In this document: piece by piece, positions 26,064 through 34,501 of the stretch
Numbering within the stretch: position 1 is the first letter of the stretch
Layout: each line of letters opens with the position of its first letter
Source of the DNA: Pontiellaceae bacterium B1224
GTDB taxonomy: Bacteria > Verrucomicrobiota > Kiritimatiellia > Kiritimatiellales > Pontiellaceae
DNA length: 64,000 nucleotides
NCBI GenBank assembly: GCA_029432815.1
Contig: JAROBA010000008.1
Location: 1-64,000, forward strand
Reading direction: 5' to 3'
Position numbers and translations under genes: made by a program
The notes under the pieces: generated by a model
Told to the model about the DNA's origin: nothing
The model's database searches: none
The model's input: only the letters and a program-made list of their open reading frames with translations

Positions 26064-26083
26064 TCTGCTTTAAGGAGGATATC

Positions 26084-27361
26084 ATGATCAGCCGTTTCGG
26101 AGAAAATGTTTCCATCTCGCAGGACGAATTACAGCAATTGGTTTTCCAATGTTTGGAAAAAGCCGGTGAGCTAAAGAAGGTTCTGCTGCTGCCTCCCGAC
26201 CACACTCGTCTGAATTCCATGGCCGGGCCGATTACGGCGATGGTCTATGAAAAACTGACGGCTGCGGGCGTGGCGGTTGATATTCTTCCAACCCTTGGAA
26301 CCCACAATCCGATGACCGAAGCGCAGCTGCGTATGATGTTCGGCGACGCGATTCCGCTCGAAGCCTTCAAGGTGCACGACTGGCGCAATGAGGTCATTAG
26401 GAAGGGGCTGATCTCCGGTGATATGCTTTCTGAACTTTCGGGCGGTAAAGTCGACTACACCGTCGGCGTTGAAGTGAACAAAATGCTGTTCGATGGCTAC
26501 GACCTGATTCTTTCCATCGGTCAGGTGGTGCCTCACGAAGTGGTCGGCATGGCCAACTACACCAAGAATATCGTAGTCGGTGCCGGAGGATCGGACATCA
26601 TTAATAAATCGCACTTTCTGGGCGCGGTGGCTGGAATCGAAAACCTGCTCGGTCAGACCGACTCCCCGGTGCGCCGTTTGTTCAATCATGCGGTTGAAAC
26701 CTACCTCTCCGATCTGCCGATCACGTATATTCTGACTGTCATGGAGCAGGATTATACGACCGGCGCAATGCACATGCGCGGGTTCTATGCCGGCGAAGAG
26801 GTCGATGTTTTTGAAGAGGCCTGCAAGCTGGCCCGGGCGGTGAACATCACGCTATTGGATCGTGAACCGAAAAAAGTGGTGGTCTATCTCGATCCCCACG
26901 AATTCCAAAGTACGTGGCTGGGCAATAAATCGGTCTACCGCACCCGCATGGCGATTGCCGACGAGGGCGAGCTGATTGTGCTGGCCCCGGCGCTCAAGGA
27001 ATTTGGCGAAGATCCGACCATCGATAAACTGATTCGTAAATTCGGCTATTGCGGAACACCGGCGACGTTGAAATATGTGGAAGAGGATGAAGAACTGCGC
27101 TCGAATCTCGGAGCGGCGGCGCACCTGATTCACGGTTCGTCGGAAGGGCGCTTCAGCATCACGTACTGCCCGGGTAACGACGTTTCGCTTGAAGAGGTCC
27201 GCTCGGTCGGTTTTGAGGCGGCGCCCTATGGAAAAATGGCGGCACTCTATAATCCCGACGTGTTGAAAGACGGATGGAATACACTGCCGGACGGCGAAGA
27301 AATTTTTTACATCAGCAACCCTGCGCTCGGTCTATGGGCCTACAAGGAAAAATTTTCATGA
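26084..27361 (+). CDS. LarA superfamily Ni-dependent 2-hydroxyacid racemase/epimerase homologue
   Basis: 425 residues. The DUF2088/LarA fold is shown by LPPDHTRLN (Arg42), LGTHNPMTE (His74), GQVVPHEVVG (His151), NYTKNIVVG (Lys161) and NKSHFLG (His177). The spacings 151-161-177 equal those of His174, Lys184 and His200 in Lactiplantibacillus LarA. So binding of the nickel-pincer nucleotide and both catalytic His residues appear retained. Lactate is unlikely here; the location between two gnd genes in a uronate cluster suggests a sugar acid such as gluconate/mannonate. It overlaps gnd2 (ATGA). No larB/C/E maturation genes are in view. Confidence 0.87.
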   Translation: MISRFGENVSISQDELQQLVFQCLEKAGELKKVLLLPPDHTRLNSMAGPITAMVYEKLTAAGVAVDILPTLGTHNPMTEAQLRMMFGDAIPLEAFKVHDWRNEVIRKGLISGDMLSELSGGKVDYTVGVEVNKMLFDGYDLILSIGQVVPHEVVGMANYTKNIVVGAGGSDIINKSHFLGAVAGIENLLGQTDSPVRRLFNHAVETYLSDLPITYILTVMEQDYTTGAMHMRGFYAGEEVDVFEEACKLARAVNITLLDREPKKVVVYLDPHEFQSTWLGNKSVYRTRMAIADEGELIVLAPALKEFGEDPTIDKLIRKFGYCGTPATLKYVEEDEELRSNLGAAAHLIHGSSEGRFSITYCPGNDVSLEEVRSVGFEAAPYGKMAALYNPDVLKDGWNTLPDGEEIFYISNPALGLWAYKEKFS

Positions 27362-28764
27362 GTAAAACAAATATCGGGATGATCGGGCTGGGGGTGATGG
27401 GCTCGAACCTTGCGCGCAACATGGTATCCAAAGGTTTCTCCGTTTCGTGCTACGACTGGGATGAGGGTTTCCGTAAAGATTTTGCGTCAAAATTCTCCGA
27501 AGGTTTTGTGCATGCAGACGCTCTGAGCGCATTTGTGGAATCGATTGAACGCCCGCGAAAAATCATGATGATGATCAAAGCCGGTTCACCGGTGGATTTC
27601 GTACTCGGCGAACTTGCGCCTTTGCTTGAACCGGGCGATGTGGTGATCGATGGCGGCAACTCGCAGTGGCAGGACACCGACCGCCGCATCGCATTTTGTG
27701 AAGAGCAGGGTTTGCTGTTTGTGGGCTGCGGGGTTTCCGGAGGCGAAGAGGGCGCGTTGAACGGGCCTGCACTGATGCCGGGCGGATCGGCCGGGGCATG
27801 GGAACTGATTAAACCTATTTTTGAAGCCATAGCCGCCCGAACCTCCAAAGGCGCGGTTTGCGTAAACTGGATCGGGCAGGGCGGGTCCGGCCATTTTGTG
27901 AAAATGGTGCATAATGGCATTGAATATGGCGATATGCAGATGATCTGCGAAACCTATCAGGTGATGCGCGACGGGCTAGGCATGTCGAATGTGGCGATGT
28001 CGGAGGTCTTCGGCCGTTGGAATCGGGGGAAACTGGATTCCTATCTGATTGAAATCACCCGCGATATTCTGGCCCATGAAGACGAAGCTGGTATTTGTCC
28101 GGTGGATTATATTCTCGATGCGGCCGGACAAAAGGGAACGGGCAAATGGACGCTGATTGCGGCGCTGGATGCCGGTGAACCGTTGCCGCTGATTGGTGAG
28201 GCTGTGTTTGCGCGTTGTCTTTCGGCCTTGAAAGCGGATCGCGAAGAGGCGTCCGAAATTCTGATCGGCCCGAAAGCGATCATTGATGTGCCGCCGGAAG
28301 ATTTTGTGATGGAAGTTAAAGAAGCCCTGTATGGCTCTAAGATTATTTCTTACGCGCAGGGATTTCAGCTGATTCAGGAGGTTTCAGAAGATCGGAACTG
28401 GGAGATTGATCTGGCGGGATTGGCCCAGCTTTGGCGGGGCGGCTGCATCATTCGCTCAACGCTGCTGCGGGTGATTAAGGAAGCATTTGAACGCCAACCG
28501 AAACTTTCGAATCTGTTGCTCGATCCTTTGATTTCTGAATCGGTCGGTGAAGCGCAGGTGCACTGGCGCGATGCCGTTGCACGTATGACGCGTGCCGGTA
28601 TTGCCTCTCCGGCGATGAGCTCTGCGCTGTCGTATTACGACGGGTTCCGCACGGCCCGTGGTTCTGCAAATCTGCTGCAGGCGCAACGTGACTATTTCGG
28701 GGCGCATACGTACGAACGTACCGACCGTCCGCGCGGCGAGTTTTTCCACACCCAGTGGTTTTAA
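27358..28764 (+). CDS. gnd: 6-phosphogluconate dehydrogenase paralogue, probably NAD-type
   Basis: 468 residues from the ATG at 27358, which overlaps the stop of the larA-like gene. An earlier in-frame start would lie inside that gene and is not homologous. The fold, GLGVMGSNL and the catalytic stretch GSGHFVKMVHNGIEYGDMQ match gnd1. In place of FNRT, strand 2 ends in CYDWDE with Asp33, the position where Asp/Glu binds the adenosine ribose of NAD. The C-terminus is 13 residues shorter. I infer a paralogue with a different cofactor, or a related sugar-acid phosphate substrate. Confidence 0.9.
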   Translation: MSKTNIGMIGLGVMGSNLARNMVSKGFSVSCYDWDEGFRKDFASKFSEGFVHADALSAFVESIERPRKIMMMIKAGSPVDFVLGELAPLLEPGDVVIDGGNSQWQDTDRRIAFCEEQGLLFVGCGVSGGEEGALNGPALMPGGSAGAWELIKPIFEAIAARTSKGAVCVNWIGQGGSGHFVKMVHNGIEYGDMQMICETYQVMRDGLGMSNVAMSEVFGRWNRGKLDSYLIEITRDILAHEDEAGICPVDYILDAAGQKGTGKWTLIAALDAGEPLPLIGEAVFARCLSALKADREEASEILIGPKAIIDVPPEDFVMEVKEALYGSKIISYAQGFQLIQEVSEDRNWEIDLAGLAQLWRGGCIIRSTLLRVIKEAFERQPKLSNLLLDPLISESVGEAQVHWRDAVARMTRAGIASPAMSSALSYYDGFRTARGSANLLQAQRDYFGAHTYERTDRPRGEFFHTQWF

Positions 28765-28783
28765 TTATTGAAGGGATTGCCCG

Positions 28784-30190
28784 ATGAAAAAATTTATGGA
28801 TGAAGATTTCCTGCTTCAAACAAAAACAGCCATCAAGCTGTATCATGAACATGCGGTAAACATGCCGATTTATGATTACCACTGCCATCTCCCGCCGGAG
28901 GAAGTGGCGGAAGATAAGCAATACGACAACCTGGGCGAAATCTGGCTGGGTGGCGATCACTACAAATGGCGGGCCATGCGCACCAACGGGGTGGCTGAAG
29001 AGTTTGTTACGGGCGATGCCTCCTGGCGCGATAAGTTTCAGAAGTGGGCGGAAACGGTTCCGCAGACGCTGCGTAATCCTCTCTATCACTGGACGCACCT
29101 GGAACTGCAGCGCTACTTTGATATCGATACCCTGCTGAGTCCGGAAACCGCAGATGAAATTTATGACGAGTGCACAGAAAAATTGCGTTCCCCGGAATTT
29201 TCCGCCCGTAACCTAATGCGGAAAATGAACGTAAAGTTGGTCTGCACCACCGATGATCCAATCGATGATCTGGCCAGGCATAAGCAGATTGCCTCCGATG
29301 GATTTGACTGCAAAGTGCTGCCGACTTTCCGCCCGGATAAAGCGGCCAACCTTGCTGATCCGGCCGCCTATAAAGCATATATCCAATCGTTGGAAACGGC
29401 TTCGGATTCTTCCATCAACAATTTTGAATCGCTTGTTGCTGCCGTGAACAATCGGCATGAATTTTTTCATTCGGTCGGCTGCCGTCTATCCGACCACGGT
29501 GTGGCTTATGTTCCGGATGCCGAAGCATCTGCTTCCGAGCTGGATTCCATTTTTAATAAAGTGATGACCGGAAAAGCGGCTTCGCAGGAAGAAGCCGATC
29601 AGTTCCTTGCGGCCTTTCTTTATGAAGCCGGAAAGATGAACCATTCCAGAGGCTGGACGCAGCAGTTTCATGTGGGTGTGTTCCGGAATAACAACAGCCG
29701 TTTGTTCAAGGCGTTGGGGCCGGATACAGGTTTTGATTCCATTGCGGACTATCGTCAGGGCCCGGGGTTTGTTCGTCTGCTGGATCGCTTGGATTCCTCG
29801 AATCAGTTGTCGAAATCGATTCTCTACAACATCAACCCATCAGACAATGAGCTATTTGCCACGTTGATCGGAAATTATCAGGATGGCTCCTATCCCGGGA
29901 AAATGCAGTTTGGTTCGGGCTGGTGGTTCCTCGATCAGAAAGACGGCATGGAAAAGCAGATGAATGCGCTGTCGCTATTGGGATTGCTGAGCCGCTTTGT
30001 CGGCATGCTGACTGATTCCCGCAGTTTTCTGTCGTACCCTCGGCATGAATATTTCCGACGCATTCTATGCAACCTGATTGGGAAGGATGTTGAGAACGGC
30101 GAGATTCCGGCAGATATGGATCTGCTCGGAGAGATGGTGGAAAATATCTGCTACAACAATGCCGTCGAATATTTCGGAATCGATCTCTGA
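28784..30190 (+). CDS. uxaC: Glucuronate (uronate) isomerase
   Basis: Isomerises D-glucuronate to D-fructuronate and D-galacturonate to D-tagaturonate. 468 residues, normal length. The amidohydrolase-like fold has the N-terminal metal site DYHCHLPPEEVAEDKQYDNL, a TTDDPIDDLARH segment, and the C-terminal SRSFLSYPRHEYFRRILC. It is the last gene of the plus-strand hexuronate operon, 20 bases after gnd2. No uxuB or uxaB oxidoreductase is nearby, so the reduction to mannonate or altronate must be coded elsewhere. Confidence 0.95.
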   Translation: MKKFMDEDFLLQTKTAIKLYHEHAVNMPIYDYHCHLPPEEVAEDKQYDNLGEIWLGGDHYKWRAMRTNGVAEEFVTGDASWRDKFQKWAETVPQTLRNPLYHWTHLELQRYFDIDTLLSPETADEIYDECTEKLRSPEFSARNLMRKMNVKLVCTTDDPIDDLARHKQIASDGFDCKVLPTFRPDKAANLADPAAYKAYIQSLETASDSSINNFESLVAAVNNRHEFFHSVGCRLSDHGVAYVPDAEASASELDSIFNKVMTGKAASQEEADQFLAAFLYEAGKMNHSRGWTQQFHVGVFRNNNSRLFKALGPDTGFDSIADYRQGPGFVRLLDRLDSSNQLSKSILYNINPSDNELFATLIGNYQDGSYPGKMQFGSGWWFLDQKDGMEKQMNALSLLGLLSRFVGMLTDSRSFLSYPRHEYFRRILCNLIGKDVENGEIPADMDLLGEMVENICYNNAVEYFGIDL

Positions 30191-30215
30191 TTTCCAGACC
30201 TTGGAAATGCCGAGG

Positions 30216-30557
30216 TTAACCTTCCGGCGTATGACGGACCTGAGTATAGATTCGATTAACGGATGTTTCCATGCTTCTGATGGCATTCTCCATCTGCGTT
30301 ACTGATCGCTCGACCTTCTCTACTTCTTCTTCCATGGCCTTTACGGAATAGCGAACGTCGTCGACCGACAAGCGCAGGTTGGCAACCTGATGGTAGGAAC
30401 TGGCTTCCTCAATGGCTTTTTGCTGCTGCATCAGCGTGATGGTAACAAGCAACATCCAGAAAACCACTAGAACTGATTTCCAGTTCGTTTTAAAATACAG
30501 GGACATTTTCTCAAGATTTAGAGCAATTCTGTCCGCCATTTTTGTGACATCTTTCAT
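30216..30557 (-). CDS. Small membrane protein with coiled coil, unknown
   Basis: 113 residues: an N-terminal amphipathic stretch, one membrane helix (about 27-43, WKSVLVVFWMLLVTITLM) and a long heptad-patterned coiled coil (about 55-105, MEEEVEKVERSVTQMENAIR). It has no family I recognise. Coding potential is supported by the clean heptad pattern and the start context. Possibly a structural or regulatory membrane subunit. Confidence 0.6.
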   Translation of the reverse strand: MKDVTKMADRIALNLEKMSLYFKTNWKSVLVVFWMLLVTITLMQQQKAIEEASSYHQVANLRLSVDDVRYSVKAMEEEVEKVERSVTQMENAIRSMETSVNRIYTQVRHTPEG

Positions 30558-30723
30558 GAATGATCTCCGATAAATCTAAAGTACACCGCAATTTGCATGC
30601 CGGATTTCTTTTTTGAAAATAACCCTGACGGCATATGGACTATTGCAGTCTGAACGTGGGTGGGAAAGTAAAATGAGGATAAAAGCAGAAAATAAAAGAG
30701 ATTTTCAAGTTAATGCTCGGAAA

Positions 30724-31011
30724 CTATGGTTCCTTTTTATGGAATTTCGCTTTTAACTGGGAGCCTTTCCGATGCACAAAATCAGCCATTTTCGGAAAGC
30801 GGCGTTCCAGCCATCGCTTTAATTTTCCAAATATTGGAATTTCATCGGCCAGTAGATATACGCCGATGAGCACCGTCAGAATACCCTGTCCGGGCGTAAT
30901 GAACATGATCAGGCCGGCCACAATACAGAACCAACCTGCGATGTGCTTCAGCACCAGTTTTGTATGTTTGTTCCAGAGCAGTCGTTTCATGCAGTGAACC
31001 TTCGGTTCCAT
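30724..31011 (-). CDS. PGPGW-family transmembrane protein
   Basis: 95 residues with two membrane helices (about 18-37 and 41-55) joined by ITPGQGI, the position of the PGPGW motif of this small family (here PGQG), followed by a basic tail (LKRWLERRFPK). Function unknown. An intergenic hairpin (31023-31081) and a structured element (31103-31215) lie between it and the ABC-F gene upstream on the same strand. Confidence 0.72.
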   Translation of the reverse strand: MEPKVHCMKRLLWNKHTKLVLKHIAGWFCIVAGLIMFITPGQGILTVLIGVYLLADEIPIFGKLKRWLERRFPKMADFVHRKGSQLKAKFHKKEP

Positions 31012-31022
31012 TAATGGGAACA

Positions 31023-31081
31023 GTTAATCGTTATTAGTGGAGACTCTAAAGCTTAATAATCGATAACTATTAACGAATAAC
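31023..31081. repeat. Inverted repeat upstream of the PGPGW gene
   Basis: GTTAATCGTTATTAGT (31023-31038) and ACTATTAACGAATAAC (31066-31081) are complementary at 14 of 16 positions. The arms are composed of TTA/ATCGTTA-like words, the same style as the other intergenic hairpins here. Confidence 0.6.
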
Positions 31082-31102
31082 CACACTGCGAATGCGGCAT
31101 CC

Positions 31103-31215
31103 AAAAAGAAAACCACGGGTGTGAGAAGCATGACCTGACCTCGTGGCCCCAAGTGTCATACTTCCTCACCGGTTTCGCCTAAAGGGGAATGGCCGTGCCG
31201 GTGATTCCGTGGTTT
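31103..31215 (-). ncRNA. Candidate structured RNA / 3'-UTR terminator element
   Basis: Read on the minus strand, this starts five bases after the ABC-F stop. An outer 9-bp stem AAACCACGG/CCGTGGTTT closes two hairpins: CACCGG/CCGGTG with a loop rich in CCCC, and an approximately 13-bp stem of AAGTATGAC/GTCATGCTT type with a loop holding GGGGCC. A T-rich run TTTTCTTTTT follows. CCCC and GGGG of the two loops could pair. It is either an elaborate terminator or a processed small RNA. It does not match any RNA family I know. Confidence 0.5.
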
Positions 31216-31219
31216 AGAA

Positions 31220-32980
31220 TCATAGACTCTCTAACTCTTCCCAGCGTTCAAAACTTTCTTCGAGTTCGTGCGGAATTGCCTCGGCGCGTTGTGTGGCTGC
31301 CTGAATCTCTTCCGGCGGCTTTTGATAGAACGTCGGGTCAGCCATCGCTGTATGCAGCGCCTCCTGTTCTTCTTCCAACTGTTCAATTTGCTTCGGCAGG
31401 TTCTTCAGTTCTTCTCGCTCCTTATTGGAAAGTTTACGCGTGGCCTTCTTTTTCTCGATAGGTTTTTGACTTCCGGTTTTCGACCTTTCGACCTGCGATC
31501 TTTGTTCCAACCAATCATCATATCCGCCGGGATATTCGCCGATTTGACCTTTGCCCTCGAAAACCATGGTGCTGGTCACGACATTATTCAGAAAAGAACG
31601 GTCATGACTCACGAGCAGGAGCGTACCTTCATAGCTCGCCAAAAGTTCTTCGAGCAATTCCAGAGTTTCCACATCCAGATCGTTGGTCGGCTCATCGAGA
31701 ACCAAGACATTGGAGGCTTTGGTGAAAAGTTTGGCCAACAGCAGGCGGTTGCGCTCGCCGCCGGAAAGAATGGATACCGGCGAACGGGCTCGGTCGGGCG
31801 CAAACAGGAAATCCTGCAGATAGCCCAGTACGTGTTTTTTAACCCCGCCGATCATGATCATTTCATCCATCGTCACGTTTTCAGCAACCGTTTTGGATTC
31901 GTCCAGCGCTTCACGGTGCTGGTCAAAATAAGCCACTTCCAGCTTGGTTCCGTGGTCGACCGTTCCAGTCTTTGGAGCCAGATTACCCAACAGCACCTTA
32001 ATCAGGGTGGATTTGCCGCAGCCGTTCGGACCAATGATCCCGATCTTATCGCCGCGCATAATCTCCACATCCATGTTTCCAATGATTGGAAGTCCACCGT
32101 AGTCGTAGGAAATATTTTTAGCGGTAATCACCTTACGGCCGGAAACGCCGGCCTCGACCGCTTTCATGCTCACATTGCCGGAGCGCTCGCGGCGTTGCCC
32201 GCGTTCTGCGCGCATTTTTTCCAAGGCTCGGACGCGTCCCTCATTGCGGGTGCGGCGGGCTTTGATGCCTTTGCGGATCCAGACTTCCTCCTGCGCCAGT
32301 TTCTTGTCGAACTGGGCCCATTGCTCAGCTTCGCCGTCGAGCAGGGCCTGCTTGCGCTTGAGATAGGTGTCGTAGTCGCATGCCCACGAGTGCAGATTGC
32401 CGCGATCGAGTTCAATGATACGCGTAGCCAGTTTGCGCACAAAGGCGCGGTCGTGCGTCACGAAGAAGAGGGTGCCCTTATAGCGCTGCAGAAAGTTTTC
32501 CAACCATTGGATGGATTCAATATCGAGGTGGTTGGTCGGCTCGTCAAGCACGAGAATATCCGGCTCGCACACCAGCGACTTTGCCAGCAGCGCCCTGCGC
32601 TTCTGTCCGCCGGAGAGCTCGTTAAACTTTAGGTGGTTTTCGAGCGTGACCAGCGAGATGGCCTTGTCGACGGCCTGATGAGAAATATAGTCATCGTGCG
32701 GATCTTCCAATCCCTGGAAAACCAGTTCCTCGACCGTCAGCGAAATGTCAGTTGGGACGTTCTGGCGCAGACGCCGGACTTTCAGGCCGGGCTGGCGGAG
32801 AATTTCACCCGCGTCCGGTTCAATATCGCCGTTCACGATTTTGAGCAACGTCGATTTTCCTTCACCGTTGCGTCCCACCAGACAAATGCGCTCGCCGCGT
32901 TCGATCTGCAACGTCGCATCGTTCAGCAGCGGTGCCGCGCCGTATGCTTTTGAAATATTCTGTAAACTGAGTAGGGCCAT
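31220..32980 (-). CDS. ABC-F family ATPase (Uup-like)
   Basis: 586 residues, two ABC domains and no membrane segment. Walker A motifs are GRNGEGKST and GPNGCGKST, signature motifs LSGGQKRR and LSGGERNR, and Walker B ILVLDEPTNHLD and VLVLDEPTNDLD. The linker between domains is Arg-rich, and the C-terminal approximately 80 residues form a Lys/Glu coiled coil as in Uup. ABC-F proteins act on ribosomes or, for Uup, on DNA/ribosome-linked processes; the exact role is not readable. Four palindrome sites or variants are inside. Confidence 0.93.
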   Translation of the reverse strand: MALLSLQNISKAYGAAPLLNDATLQIERGERICLVGRNGEGKSTLLKIVNGDIEPDAGEILRQPGLKVRRLRQNVPTDISLTVEELVFQGLEDPHDDYISHQAVDKAISLVTLENHLKFNELSGGQKRRALLAKSLVCEPDILVLDEPTNHLDIESIQWLENFLQRYKGTLFFVTHDRAFVRKLATRIIELDRGNLHSWACDYDTYLKRKQALLDGEAEQWAQFDKKLAQEEVWIRKGIKARRTRNEGRVRALEKMRAERGQRRERSGNVSMKAVEAGVSGRKVITAKNISYDYGGLPIIGNMDVEIMRGDKIGIIGPNGCGKSTLIKVLLGNLAPKTGTVDHGTKLEVAYFDQHREALDESKTVAENVTMDEMIMIGGVKKHVLGYLQDFLFAPDRARSPVSILSGGERNRLLLAKLFTKASNVLVLDEPTNDLDVETLELLEELLASYEGTLLLVSHDRSFLNNVVTSTMVFEGKGQIGEYPGGYDDWLEQRSQVERSKTGSQKPIEKKKATRKLSNKEREELKNLPKQIEQLEEEQEALHTAMADPTFYQKPPEEIQAATQRAEAIPHELEESFERWEELESL

Positions 32981-32991
32981 AATTCAAGTTG

Positions 32992-33063
32992 GCCACAAAG
33001 ATGCACAGAAATCACGAAGACCGGAAGGGAGTTGTCTTTGTGATTTCTGTGCCTTTTTGTGGC
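32992..33063. repeat. 30-bp-arm imperfect hairpin upstream of the ABC-F gene
   Basis: Arms 32992-33021 and 33034-33063 are complementary at 27 of 30 positions with a 12-base loop. Each arm reads as GCCACAAA..GCACAGAAATCAC..AAGAC, a string of short CACAAAG/CACAGAA words. It lies between the divergent ABC-F and ThuA-ankyrin genes. Hairpins of this CACAAAG type are familiar from other environmental genomes. Confidence 0.85.
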
Positions 33064-33173
33064 AATCCTTTTCGGTTGCAAAGTCCGGCATTCTCCAGAT
33101 TTTCCAATGGTTGAAAAGAAGAATTGCCGGATTGAGAGTTGAATCTATAATGAATGCATTTGAGAAGGGGCTT

Positions 33174-34484
33174 ATGATGAAGATACAGGTAGGTCTGTTT
33201 GCACTGATTTGTGCGGTTTCTGTTTGGGCAGAAGTGCCGAAACAAATTCTGATTGTGGCCGGGAAAGCGAGCCATGGATCGGGGGAGCATGAATATCCCG
33301 CCGGCGCGGATATCCTGGCGCGGATGCTGAATGAATCAGGCTTGAACCTGAAAGCCACCGTACATACTCATTCCTGGCCGAAAGAAGAGCAACTGCTTGA
33401 TATCGCCTCTTTGGTTGTTTATTGCGACGGGAATAAAGACCACCTGATGCTCGGCCACGAGGTTTCGTTGCTGAAGCTCTCGAACCGGGGCGTCGGCATT
33501 GTTTTTCTGCATTATGCACTCGATGGAACGGAAGGGCTGCTGGATGAAACCATTCTGAAAATTGTTGGGGGACAGTACGATAGCGAGAGCTCCGAGAATC
33601 CGTTGTGGACTTTGAAAAACCCCGTGGTGGTGAAGCACGCTGTTACGCAGGGGGTTAAACCCTTTGAACTGAAGGAGGAATATTATTACAACCTCCGGTT
33701 TAATGAGGTGATTCCTGTATTGCTGGCCGTGCCGCCCGAAGAGGATCAGGCGCATACCCTGGCCTGGGTCTATGGCGAAAATGTATTTGGATTTACCGGC
33801 GGGCATTATCTCAGTAGCTGGGTTCAGCCCGACTTCCGTAAACTCGTGCTGAATGCCATCGTCTGGTCTGCCGGGCTGGATGTTCCAACGTCTGGAATCG
33901 AATCAGCTGATCCGATCGTCATAAAAAATAAATCCATGCTGCATGCCATTGCCAAGGGCGATCCGGTTGATCTGAAAAATCACATCCTGCTCGGAGCTGA
34001 TGTGAATGAAAAAAACAAGCAGGGGTGGACGCCGATGCATTTTGCGGTGGTTCGCGGAAAGACCGGTTGTGTGGAAGTCCTGGTCGCAAAAGGGGCTAAA
34101 TTGGATGAACGCACGGGCACGCTGAAAACTCCGCTGCATTTAGCCGCTGATCGCGGCTTTCTGGAAATCGCCACACTGTTGGTGGAAAACGGGGCTGATC
34201 TGAAGGCTCAGGACGACGAAGGTTGGACGCCGCTGCACTATGCCGCTGAAAAGGATAAAGTGGATGTTGCCGCTTACCTGATTGAGCAAGGCACCGAAGT
34301 GAATGCCGTCAGCAAGCGCGGCGGAACTCCGCTGATCGAAGCCGCGGCGTCGGCCAGCCCGGAAATGATCAAACTCCTCATCAAAAACGGAGCAGATGGA
34401 ACCATCAAAGCCACTAACGGAAAAACCGCTCTCGATTATGCCATCGAGCTGGGCAACGGTCCGGCAGAAGAGCTATTGAAATAA
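33174..34484 (+). CDS. Secreted ThuA-like protein with ankyrin repeats
   Basis: 436 residues from the ATG at 33174; the next codon is also ATG, and AAGGGG lies just upstream. Signal peptide (1-19, ends VWA). A ThuA-like class I glutamine-amidotransferase fold follows (about 22-240: ILIVAGKASHGSGEHEYPAG, ADILARMLNESG, VVYCDGNKDHLML, FLHYALDGTEGL, GFTGGHYLSSW), then about five ankyrin repeats (255-436; GWTPMHFAVVRG, TPLHLAADRGF, GWTPLHYAAEKD). ThuA-like proteins in PVC bacteria often travel with sugar degradation, but the activity is unproven. The ankyrin part suggests a binding partner. Confidence 0.85.
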   Translation: MMKIQVGLFALICAVSVWAEVPKQILIVAGKASHGSGEHEYPAGADILARMLNESGLNLKATVHTHSWPKEEQLLDIASLVVYCDGNKDHLMLGHEVSLLKLSNRGVGIVFLHYALDGTEGLLDETILKIVGGQYDSESSENPLWTLKNPVVVKHAVTQGVKPFELKEEYYYNLRFNEVIPVLLAVPPEEDQAHTLAWVYGENVFGFTGGHYLSSWVQPDFRKLVLNAIVWSAGLDVPTSGIESADPIVIKNKSMLHAIAKGDPVDLKNHILLGADVNEKNKQGWTPMHFAVVRGKTGCVEVLVAKGAKLDERTGTLKTPLHLAADRGFLEIATLLVENGADLKAQDDEGWTPLHYAAEKDKVDVAAYLIEQGTEVNAVSKRGGTPLIEAAASASPEMIKLLIKNGADGTIKATNGKTALDYAIELGNGPAEELLK

Positions 34485-34501
34485 GAGTTTGAGTATCGAA
34501 T

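Noticed and set aside
30192-30206. Terminator of uxaC
   Set aside because: The short inverted repeat just after the uxaC stop is a copy of the 15-bp palindrome found inside many genes, and no T-run follows.
31103-31215. SRP (4.5S) RNA
   Set aside because: AGGTCAGGT occurs, but the conserved GGAAG tetraloop side and the GCAGC strand are absent, and the fold has three stems instead of one rod.
31268-32632. 454-codon plus-strand frame opposite the ABC-F gene
   Set aside because: Antisense shadow; the minus strand has both Walker A/B and signature motifs.
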